Below, piece after piece: positions 1 through 6,876 of a stretch of DNA of 64,000 nucleotides (position 1 is the stretch's first letter; each line of letters opens with the position of its first letter). A program made the translations under genes and the position numbers. The notes below the pieces were generated by a model. The model was not told where the DNA came from. It saw nothing but the letters and a program-made list of their open reading frames with translations, and searched no databases. This DNA is from an uncultured Prevotellaceae bacterium (GTDB lineage: Bacteria; Bacteroidota; Bacteroidia; Bacteroidales; Bacteroidaceae). The stretch is taken from contig CACXVS010000021.1 in NCBI GenBank assembly GCA_902771155.1, positions 1 through 64,000 of the forward strand, in the 5' to 3' direction.

Positions 1-597
1 TACCATCAGCGCACCTGCCATGAACAGCAGCGAGAAGGCAAACAGCGGATACACCTTGCCGATGATCTTATCGATAGGCAGCATCGTGGCGATGATATAA
101 TAGAAGAAGATAATAGCCACCCACATCATCGTATCACCACTAATGGTGTGCAGGATTTCTGCCGGTGAATACACGAACACCGTTCCCACCATGATCAACA
201 GCAGCACCGTGAACACGAGCATCACGCCCTTGGTGGTGTCGCCCAGATAGTTGCCAACCAGATTCGGCAGACTGGCTCCGTCGTGGCGCATGGAGAGCAT
301 ACCCGTCAGATAGTCGTGTACGGCACCGGCAAAGATGCAGCCGAACACAATCCACAGATAGGCCGCAGGACCGAACTTCGCACCCATGATGGCACCGAAG
401 ATAGGACCTGTTCCCGCAATATTCAGAAACTGGATCATGAAAATCTTCCAATTCGGAAGCACGATGTAGTCAAGACCGTCGGCCTTGGCCACGGCAGGCG
501 TAACACGATCGTCGGGACCATATATTCGTTCCACAAAACGACCATAGAACAGGTATCCCAGCACGAGCGCAATAATACTCAAGGTAAATGAAATCAT
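1..597 (-). CDS. cstA: CstA-family carbon starvation / peptide or pyruvate transporter, N-terminal part (cut by window edge)
   Basis: Reading the minus strand from an ATG at 597 gives 199 uninterrupted codons that run off the window start, so only the N-terminal part is visible. The translation is strongly hydrophobic, with several membrane segments, and carries CstA-like blocks: 'YGRFVERIYGPDD' near residue 18, 'DYIVLPNWKIFMIQFLNIAGTGPIFGAI' spanning roughly residues 43-70 (quoted only to locate it: key residues are the NIAGTGPIFG loop), and 'GAVHDYLTGMLSMRHDG' near residue 95. Known CstA proteins are inner-membrane transporters linked to peptide or pyruvate uptake on carbon starvation. It is divergent from the GHL10 glycosidase gene, with about 107 bp between the starts holding a promoter for each side. 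Family assignment is firm; the substrate is not determined by sequence. Confidence 0.88.
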   Translation of the reverse strand, partial: MISFTLSIIALVLGYLFYGRFVERIYGPDDRVTPAVAKADGLDYIVLPNWKIFMIQFLNIAGTGPIFGAIMGAKFGPAAYLWIVFGCIFAGAVHDYLTGMLSMRHDGASLPNLVGNYLGDTTKGVMLVFTVLLLIMVGTVFVYSPAEILHTISGDTMMWVAIIFFYYIIATMLPIDKIIGKVYPLFAFSLLFMAGALMV

Positions 598-629
598 CTT
601 TTAAAACTTTTTTTAGACTATTTTGCTTG

Positions 630-637
630 CAAAAGTA
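630..637 (-). promoter_or_regulatory. Predicted -7 promoter box for cstA
   Basis: On the minus strand this reads TACTTTTG, matching the Bacteroidetes -7 consensus TAnnTTTG, 32 bp upstream of the cstA ATG. No clear TTTG -33 box lies at the expected distance, so the promoter may be weak or activator-dependent. Confidence 0.5.
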
Positions 638-646
638 GTAATTTAA

Positions 647-677
647 TTTGAGATATAAAAAAAATAAACTAACTTTG
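647..677 (+). promoter_or_regulatory. Predicted promoter for the GHL10-uxuA-uxuB operon
   Basis: TTTG at 647-650 and TAACTTTG at 670-677 are separated by 19 bp, a near-ideal Bacteroidetes -33/-7 pair. It lies inside the longest open frame (ATG at 648), which shows that the real start codon must be further downstream. Confidence 0.7.
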
Positions 678-704
678 CACCAAATTTTTAAATATTGCAA
701 CATT

Positions 705-2174
705 TTGAAGACAATCATACGCACGATATGCCTGTTTCTGTTCTTACAGAATGCAGTTGCACAGACGCCTATTCACGAAATCAGAGCCGTATGGCTCACC
801 ACGATTAAAGGTCTCGACTGGCCCCACTCCTACTCTGCTTACAGGCAGAAGCAGGAGCTTATCAGCATCCTCGACCAGTTGCAGAAGGCCAACATCAACA
901 CCGTTCTTATACAGACGCGCGTCAGGGCCAGCACCATCTTCCCTTCTACGATGGAACCCTGGGACATCTGCATGACGGGCTATGGCGGACAGTCGCCTGG
1001 CTACGACGCCCTGCAGTTCTGCATCGACGAGTGCCATAAGCGCGGTATGGAGTGCCATGCCTGGATTGTCACCATCCCCGTAGGCAAATGGAACAGCGAC
1101 GGCTGTAAGAAGATGCGCAGCCGCTTCCCTAACCTCATCCGGAAGATTGGCGACGAGGGCTATATGAACCCCGAGATGTTTCAGACGGGCGACTACCTCG
1201 CCCAGTTCTGTCGCGACGTCACACGCCGTTACGACATCGACGGCATCCACCTCGACTATATCCGCTATCCCGAGACGTGGAAACTGAAGGTCAGCCGCGA
1301 ACAGGGCCGACGCTATATCACCGACATCGTTCGCAAGATCCACCATTCTGTCAAAGCCGAGAAACCCTGGGTAAAACTGTCGTGCTCGCCTGTTGGCAAG
1401 TTCGACGACCTTGCCCGTTTCCCCAGTGGCGGTTGGAATGCCTATTCGGCCGTCTGTCAGGATGCACAGGGATGGCTGCGCGAAGGTATCATGGACGTGC
1501 TCTTCCCGATGATGTATTTCCAGGGCAATCATTTCTACCCCTTTGTGGCCGACTGGAAGCAGCACGCCTACGGTCGCCAACTCGCTCCCGGACTGGCCAT
1601 CTACATGCTCCACCCACAGGAGAAGAACTGGAATCTCAACATCATCAAACGCGAGATGAACGTGCTGAGAAACGAAGGACTCGGCATTACATTCTTCCGT
1701 TCTAAGTTTCTGACAGACAACGTGAAAGGTATATATACCTTCACGAAAGACTTTAATCAGTATCCGGCCCTTATTCCACCCATGTCGTGGACCGGTAAGC
1801 CCGCTCCCAGTCCGGTTACCTCGCTCCACGTGAGCAGGGGGCTCCAGACCGATGTACTGTCGTGGCAGGGCGCTCGCGACCGCTCCGGTGCCGGCTACCT
1901 TGTATATAATGTCTATGCCTCCGACACCTACCCCGTTGACACCAAGGATGCCCGCAATCTGCTCGTCACCCGTCAGCGCGAGTCGTCGGTCACTGTGCCC
2001 CACAAGGGCCGTGCCCTCCACTACGCCGTTACAGCCACCGACCGTTACGGCAACGAGAGCACGCCCAAACTGAGCACCTATACCGCCGTGAAAGACCGCA
2101 AACCGATTGACTTCCGAGAGTTAATCATCGGCCGCTCAAATAAGAAGATCAAAAAAAAGAAAATGATTTATTAA
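705..2174 (+). CDS. Secreted family-10-like glycoside hydrolase (GHL10/DUF187) with C-terminal Fn3-like domain
   Basis: The product is about 489 residues from a TTG start at 705. This start is chosen because the frame's ATG at 648 overlaps the promoter's -33 box, and because TTG gives a compact signal peptide (LKTIIRTICLFLFLQNAVAQ) immediately before the mature domain. The mature part begins 'EIRAVWLTTIKGLDWP' and carries 'DIDGIHLDYIRYP' near residue 178, both typical of the GHL10 (YngK-like) TIM-barrel hydrolases. A fibronectin-III-like domain follows at about residues 375-460. Members act on polysaccharides outside the cytoplasm, but the substrate is unknown. It lies 12 bp before uxuA on the same strand, which suggests a role in releasing a uronate-containing glycan that feeds the uxu pathway; that link is inference. 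Confidence 0.8.
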   Translation: MKTIIRTICLFLFLQNAVAQTPIHEIRAVWLTTIKGLDWPHSYSAYRQKQELISILDQLQKANINTVLIQTRVRASTIFPSTMEPWDICMTGYGGQSPGYDALQFCIDECHKRGMECHAWIVTIPVGKWNSDGCKKMRSRFPNLIRKIGDEGYMNPEMFQTGDYLAQFCRDVTRRYDIDGIHLDYIRYPETWKLKVSREQGRRYITDIVRKIHHSVKAEKPWVKLSCSPVGKFDDLARFPSGGWNAYSAVCQDAQGWLREGIMDVLFPMMYFQGNHFYPFVADWKQHAYGRQLAPGLAIYMLHPQEKNWNLNIIKREMNVLRNEGLGITFFRSKFLTDNVKGIYTFTKDFNQYPALIPPMSWTGKPAPSPVTSLHVSRGLQTDVLSWQGARDRSGAGYLVYNVYASDTYPVDTKDARNLLVTRQRESSVTVPHKGRALHYAVTATDRYGNESTPKLSTYTAVKDRKPIDFRELIIGRSNKKIKKKKMIY

Positions 2175-2186
2175 AAACCAAGTAGT

Positions 2187-3440
2187 ATGGAAAGAACATG
2201 GAGATGGTTTGGCAAGAAAGACAAGATCACTCTTGCACAATTACGACAGATCGGTGTTGAGGGCATCGTTACCGCCCTCCACGATGTGCCTCTGGGTGAA
2301 GTATGGACCCGTGAGAAGATTCGCGACCTGCGCGAGTACATCGAGAGTTACGGCATGCGCTGGAGCGTCGTAGAGTCACTGCCCGTTGTTGAGACAATCA
2401 AGTACGGCGGTCCCGATCGTGACCACCAGATCGAGGTGTATAAGCAGAGCCTCCGCAACCTCGCTGCCGAGGGTATCCACTGCATCTGCTACAACTTTAT
2501 GCCCGTACTCGACTGGGCCCGTACCGACCTGTTCCACGACAATCCCAACGGCGCCACTAACCTCTATTTCAACTACGCCGAGTTTGCCTACTTCGACATC
2601 TATATCCTGAAGCGCCCTGGTGCTCGCGAGGAGTGGGAGAAGTTCCAGTTCCCCGAGGGTTGGGGCCAGGGCCGCAGTGTCATCGCCGAGTGCGACGCAC
2701 TGGCCAAGACCATGACGCCCGAGAAGGATCACCAGCTGGTAGAGACCATCATCATCAAGACACAGGGCTTCGTCAGCGGCAACTTCAGCGAGAACGACGA
2801 GGCGCCCATCCAGAAGTTCCGCGACTTCCTCGACCTCTATAAAGGCATCGACAAGGCTCAGTTGCGTGCCAACATGAAGTACTTCCTCGAGGCCATCATG
2901 CCCGTTTGCGATGAGTGCGACATGAACATGTGCGTCCACCCCGACGATCCTCCCATCGAGATTCTCGGTCTGCCGCGCATCGTGCGCACCGAGGAGGATA
3001 TCCAGTGGTTCCTCGATGCCGTACCCAACAAGCACAACGGCCTTACCTTCTGTGCCGGCTCTCTCTCAGCAGGCGCCTATAATAATGTGGTCGATCTGGC
3101 CCGTAAGTTCGCCTCGCGCACCCATTTCGTCCACTTGCGTTCATGCCACATCTTCCCTAATGGCGACTTCACCGAGGCCTCCCACCTCGGTGGTCGGGCA
3201 GACCTCATCGAACTCTGCCGTATCTTCGAGAAAGCCAACCCTGAACTCCCCATGCGTGTGGATCATGGCATGACCTTCACCGACGTTCCCGGTGGCATCA
3301 TGGACGAGTCGTCTCACGGCCACAACGCCGGCTACACCCTCCTGGGTCGTATGTTCGCCCTCGGTCAGGTACAGGGCATCCTCGCCACCGTCGACCGCGA
3401 ACTCGGCCTCGAATACAAACAACCCGGATTCTTTGACTAA
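2187..3440 (+). CDS. uxuA: Mannonate dehydratase
   Basis: This 417-residue cytoplasmic enzyme should convert D-mannonate to 2-keto-3-deoxygluconate, the third step of glucuronate catabolism. It starts 'MERTWRWFGKKDKITLAQLRQ', as UxuA proteins do. It contains the metal-site region 'MCVHPDDPPIEILGLPR' at about residue 248 and 'GSLSAGAYNNVVDLARKF' near 290, both conserved family blocks. The length is close to E. coli UxuA (about 394). It is the middle gene of a tight operon (12 bp after the GHL10 gene, 21 bp before uxuB), so hydrolysis, reduction and dehydration of the sugar acid are probably co-expressed. The isomerase (uxaC), kinase and aldolase of the pathway are not in this window. Recognition is confident. 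Confidence 0.95.
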   Translation: MERTWRWFGKKDKITLAQLRQIGVEGIVTALHDVPLGEVWTREKIRDLREYIESYGMRWSVVESLPVVETIKYGGPDRDHQIEVYKQSLRNLAAEGIHCICYNFMPVLDWARTDLFHDNPNGATNLYFNYAEFAYFDIYILKRPGAREEWEKFQFPEGWGQGRSVIAECDALAKTMTPEKDHQLVETIIIKTQGFVSGNFSENDEAPIQKFRDFLDLYKGIDKAQLRANMKYFLEAIMPVCDECDMNMCVHPDDPPIEILGLPRIVRTEEDIQWFLDAVPNKHNGLTFCAGSLSAGAYNNVVDLARKFASRTHFVHLRSCHIFPNGDFTEASHLGGRADLIELCRIFEKANPELPMRVDHGMTFTDVPGGIMDESSHGHNAGYTLLGRMFALGQVQGILATVDRELGLEYKQPGFFD

Positions 3441-3461
3441 TCATTTGTAAAAACAATCAAT

Positions 3462-5048
3462 ATGAAGTTAAATGACATACTGAGCGGACAGTTAAATACC
3501 GCAGAGTGGGAAGCCAAGGGATACCAACTTCCTAAGTTCGACATTAAGGTCGTTCGCGAGAAGACCGCCAAAGAACCCACCTGGGTACACTTCGGTGGCG
3601 GCAACATCTTCCGCGCCTTCCCCGCAGCCATCCTCAACGACGCCCTCAACACCGGCAAGTACGACCGCGGCGTCATCGTAGCCGAGACCTTCGACTTCGA
3701 GGTCATCGACAAGGCCTATGCACCTTACAACAACCTCTCGCTGCTCGTCTCGCTCCAGAGCACGGGCACCATCGAGAAGAAGGTCATCGCAAGCGTTACC
3801 GAAGCTTTAAAGGCCGACCCACAATTCCCTGATTGGCAGCGACTTGTAGAGATCTTCAAGAAACCCAGTCTGCAGATGATCTCGTTCACTATCACCGAGA
3901 AGGGCTACACCTACAACGAGGCCGACCTCGCCCGCGGACTGAGTCCTGTATTCGCTATGGGTAAGGTGTGCGCCCTGCTGCTCGAGCGCTTCAACGCCGG
4001 ACAGCTGCCACTCACCATCCAGTCGATGGACAACTGCTCCCACAATGGCGATAAGGTGAAGGCCGGTGTCATGGCCTATGCCGAGCGATGGGTGAACGAC
4101 GGACTCGTTCCCGCCGCCTTCCTCGTTTACCTGAACGACGAAAACCTGATTACCTTCCCCTGGTCGATGATCGACAAGATCACGCCGCGCCCCCACGAGA
4201 AAGTGAAGGAGATGCTCGCTGCCGACGGCTTTGAGGATAACGACTATATCGAGACCGAGCGCCACACGTTTACCGCTCCCTTCGTCAATGCCGAAGAGGT
4301 GCAGTATCTGGTCATCGAGGACCACTACACCAACGGTCGTCCCCCACTCGACCTCGGCGGTGCTCTCTACACCACCCGCGAGACGGTCGATAAGGTAGAG
4401 ACCATGAAGGTAACCACCTGTCTGAACCCGCTCCACACGGCCATGAGCATCTACGGCTGCATGCTGGGCTACACGCTCATCTCTGCCGAGATGGCTGACG
4501 ACGACCTGCGCCCGTTCATCCAGAAGATCGGCTACATCGAGGCCATGCCCGTGGTTGTCGATCCCGGCGTGCTCAATCCCTACGAGTTTATCGGTGCCGT
4601 CATCAACCGCCGCTTGCCCAACCCCTTCATGCCCGATGCCCCACAGCGCATCGCCTGCGACACCTCGCAGAAGTTGCCCATCCGTTTCGGTGAGACGCTC
4701 AAGAAGTATGTGGCCCGTGGCCTCGACAAGTCAAACCTCGTGCTCATCCCACTCACCCTGGCAGGCTATGCCCGCTATCTGAAGGGCATCAAGGACGACG
4801 GCACGCCGTTCGACTGCTCGCCCGACCCCATGCTCGAAGAGTTGCAGGCCATCGTCGCCCCGCTCCAGATTGGTCAGGCCGACCAGGACTGGAGCCCGCT
4901 GAAGGCCCTCTACAGCCGCAAGGATGTCTTCGGTCTCGATCTCTACGAGGCCGGTCTCGGTGAGCAGATCGAAGGTATGGTGAAAGAACTCTTCGCTGGC
5001 CCCGGAGCCGTCCGCAAGACACTCCACAAATACGTCAGCGCCCGCTAA
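3462..5048 (+). CDS. uxuB: D-mannonate oxidoreductase (fructuronate reductase), mannitol dehydrogenase family
   Basis: The 528-residue protein belongs to the long-chain mannitol dehydrogenase family and should reduce D-fructuronate to D-mannonate with NADH. An N-terminal Rossmann region has 'WVHFGGGNIFRAF' near residue 44. The family's catalytic K-x4-N-x2-H signature is visible as 'KVTTCLNPLHT' at about residues 316-326. Its position right behind uxuA supports the UxuB role over mannitol dehydrogenase, because UxuA consumes its product. The sequence suggests a somewhat longer protein than E. coli UxuB (about 486 residues). A strong hairpin terminator follows 15 bp after the stop, closing the operon. 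Confidence 0.88.
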   Translation: MKLNDILSGQLNTAEWEAKGYQLPKFDIKVVREKTAKEPTWVHFGGGNIFRAFPAAILNDALNTGKYDRGVIVAETFDFEVIDKAYAPYNNLSLLVSLQSTGTIEKKVIASVTEALKADPQFPDWQRLVEIFKKPSLQMISFTITEKGYTYNEADLARGLSPVFAMGKVCALLLERFNAGQLPLTIQSMDNCSHNGDKVKAGVMAYAERWVNDGLVPAAFLVYLNDENLITFPWSMIDKITPRPHEKVKEMLAADGFEDNDYIETERHTFTAPFVNAEEVQYLVIEDHYTNGRPPLDLGGALYTTRETVDKVETMKVTTCLNPLHTAMSIYGCMLGYTLISAEMADDDLRPFIQKIGYIEAMPVVVDPGVLNPYEFIGAVINRRLPNPFMPDAPQRIACDTSQKLPIRFGETLKKYVARGLDKSNLVLIPLTLAGYARYLKGIKDDGTPFDCSPDPMLEELQAIVAPLQIGQADQDWSPLKALYSRKDVFGLDLYEAGLGEQIEGMVKELFAGPGAVRKTLHKYVSAR

Positions 5049-5062
5049 TCCAACCCCTCTCT

Positions 5063-5090
5063 TATCCCCGCTGATGGCGGGGATAATTGT
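5063..5090 (+). terminator. Intrinsic terminator after uxuB
   Basis: TATCCCCGC (5063-5071) pairs perfectly with GCGGGGATA (5077-5085) around a 5-nt loop and is followed by ATTGTTGTT. This 9-bp GC-rich stem just after the uxuB stop fits a rho-independent terminator. Confidence 0.7.
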
Positions 5091-5163
5091 TGTTATAGAA
5101 CAATATAAACATTCGTTATGAGAAGCCATGAATTTCGAGACTTTCGAGGTATGTGACTCATAG

Positions 5164-5198
5164 CATAGGTACGATATACAGGCTAAATAATACCTATG
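5164..5198 (+). promoter_or_regulatory. Dyad upstream of uxaB promoter, possible operator
   Basis: CATAGGTA (5164-5171) and TACCTATG (5191-5198) form an 8-bp inverted repeat with a 19-nt spacer, about 30 bp upstream of the uxaB -33 box. Such a dyad could be a regulator site or a weak hairpin. No uronate regulator gene is in the window, so function is inference only. The rest of 5091-5229 shows nothing recognisable. Confidence 0.25.
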
Positions 5199-5229
5199 AT
5201 ATCAACACTAATATTTTTTCTGGGGATTA

Positions 5230-5262
5230 TTTGGTTTTTCTCAGAAAATAATCGTACCTTTG
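5230..5262 (+). promoter_or_regulatory. Predicted promoter of uxaB
   Basis: TTTG at 5230-5233 and TACCTTTG at 5255-5262 are 21 bp apart, matching the Bacteroidetes -33/-7 pattern. The leader to the GTG start is about 40 nt. Confidence 0.7.
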
Positions 5263-5307
5263 TAGGCTGATACAGAAGTTTAACAACAATAAAAACAGAA
5301 TAAGAAC

Positions 5308-6747
5308 GTGAAACCACTTAACAAACAATTCGCTCCGAAGAGCGTGATGCCTGAAAAGGTGATACAGTTCGGCGAGGGTAACTTCCTGCGCGCATTTGTG
5401 GATTGGATTATCTGGAACATGGACCAGAAGACTGACTTCAACGGCTCGGTGGTGGTGGTGCAGCCCATCGAGAAGGGTATGGTGGACATGCTGAACGGGC
5501 AGGACTGCCTGTACCATGTGAACCTGCAGGGCCGCGAGAACGGTGAGCCCGTGAACACGATAGAGCGCATAGACGTGATAAGTCGCGCACTGAACCCCTA
5601 CACGCAGAACGCGGCCTTCATGGCGCTGGCCGACCAGCCGGAGATGCGCTTCGTGATATCGAACACCACTGAGGCGGGCATCGCCTTCGACCCCAGTTGC
5701 AAACTGGAGGATGCGCCCGCCAGCAGCTATCCCGGCAAACTGGTGCAGCTGCTGTACCGACGCTACCAGACGTTTAACGGCGACATGACGAAGGGGCTCA
5801 TCATCTTCCCCTGCGAGCTGATATTCCTGAACGGCCACGTGCTGAAGAAGTGCATCTACCAGTATATCGACCTGTGGAACCTGGGCAACGACTTCAAGAA
5901 ATGGTTTGAGGAGGCTTGCGGCGTGTATGCCACGCTGGTGGACCGCATCGTGCCGGGATTCCCGCGCAAGGAGATAGCCGACATCCAGGAGAGGATATCC
6001 TACAGAGACAACCTCGTGGTGCAGGCCGAGAACTTCCACCTGTGGGTGATCGAGGCGCCGAGAGAGGTGGCCCGCGAGTTTCCTGCCGACAAGGCCGGGC
6101 TGCACGTGCTGTTTGTGCCATCGGAGGAGCCTTACCACAAGCGGAAGGTGACTCTGCTGAACGGTCCGCACACGGTACTGAGCCCCGTGGCCTTCCTGAG
6201 CGGCGTGGACATCGTGCGCGACGCCTGTCAGCACCCCATCATCTCGGAGTATATACATAAGGTGCAGTTCGACGAGCTGATGCAGACACTCGACCTGCCC
6301 ATAGAGCAGCTGGAGAAGTTTGGCCGCGACGTGCTGGAGCGGTTCGACAACCCCTACGTGGACCACCAGGTGACGAGCATCATGCTCAACTCGTTCCCGA
6401 AGTATCAGACGCGCGACCTGCCAGGCGTGAAGACCTATCTGGAGCGCAAGGGCGAACTGCCCAAGGGACTGGTGTTCGGACTGGCTGCCATCATCACCTA
6501 CTACAAGGGCGGCAAGCGCGAGGACGGCATCGAGATCAAGCCTAACGACGACCCGAAGATTATGGAACTGCTGAAGGAGCTGTGGGCTACCGACGACACG
6601 CAGCGCGTGACCGACGGCGTGCTGGGGGCTACGGCCATCTGGCAGGAGGACCTGAACAGGATACCGGGGCTGAACACGATGGTGAAGCAGTTCCTCGACC
6701 TGATTAAGAGCGTGGGCATGCTCGAAGCGGTGAAGAGTATTCTATGA
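5308..6747 (+). CDS. uxaB: Tagaturonate reductase (altronate oxidoreductase)
   Basis: The 479-residue protein starts with GTG at 5308; the previous in-frame region is promoter. It belongs to the mannitol dehydrogenase superfamily, with 'VIQFGEGNFLRAFVDW' near residue 19 as the dinucleotide-binding strand-turn and the catalytic K-x4-N-x2-H motif as 'KVTLLNGPHT' near residue 280. The overall pattern ('KGLIIFPCELI', 'NSFPKYQTRDLPGVK') is that of UxaB, which reduces tagaturonate to altronate in galacturonate catabolism. It has its own promoter and is separated from uxuAB by a terminator, so galacturonate and glucuronate branches may be controlled separately. No uxaA or uxaC is visible nearby. Confidence 0.88.
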   Translation: MKPLNKQFAPKSVMPEKVIQFGEGNFLRAFVDWIIWNMDQKTDFNGSVVVVQPIEKGMVDMLNGQDCLYHVNLQGRENGEPVNTIERIDVISRALNPYTQNAAFMALADQPEMRFVISNTTEAGIAFDPSCKLEDAPASSYPGKLVQLLYRRYQTFNGDMTKGLIIFPCELIFLNGHVLKKCIYQYIDLWNLGNDFKKWFEEACGVYATLVDRIVPGFPRKEIADIQERISYRDNLVVQAENFHLWVIEAPREVAREFPADKAGLHVLFVPSEEPYHKRKVTLLNGPHTVLSPVAFLSGVDIVRDACQHPIISEYIHKVQFDELMQTLDLPIEQLEKFGRDVLERFDNPYVDHQVTSIMLNSFPKYQTRDLPGVKTYLERKGELPKGLVFGLAAIITYYKGGKREDGIEIKPNDDPKIMELLKELWATDDTQRVTDGVLGATAIWQEDLNRIPGLNTMVKQFLDLIKSVGMLEAVKSIL

Positions 6748-6753
6748 TTATTC

Positions 6754-6856
6754 AACACAGAGATACAGAGACACAGAGTTTTTAATCGTTTAGAGGAAAA
6801 GGGATTATGGGAGGAGAGCAAAAAGAAAGACCTCTGTGTCTCTGTATCTCTGTGTT
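6754..6856. repeat. 103-bp element bounded by 25-bp perfect inverted repeats
   Basis: The arms 6754-6778 and 6832-6856 are exact reverse complements (25 of 25 bases) built on the theme CACAGAGA/TACAGAGA, enclosing 53 bp of unrelated AT-rich sequence. The element fills nearly all of the uxaB-uvrA gap and ends 20 bp before the uvrA start. An 11-nt piece of the same arm (AACACAGAGAT) recurs at 9869-9879 just after uvrA. Shape and size resemble a miniature inverted-repeat element; no coding capacity or obvious target duplication is seen. It could also form a long hairpin in the uvrA leader. Confidence 0.8.
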
Positions 6857-6876
6857 TAAAATAAAAAGAAACAAAT

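Noticed and set aside
744..2021. 425-codon open frame on the minus strand opposite the glycosidase
   Set aside because: Its translation has no recognisable domain and mirrors the codon pattern of the well-supported plus-strand gene; it is a shadow frame.
6748..6876. tRNA or small RNA gene in the uxaB-uvrA gap
   Set aside because: The fold is a simple long hairpin from terminal inverted repeats, without a cloverleaf or CCA-end context.
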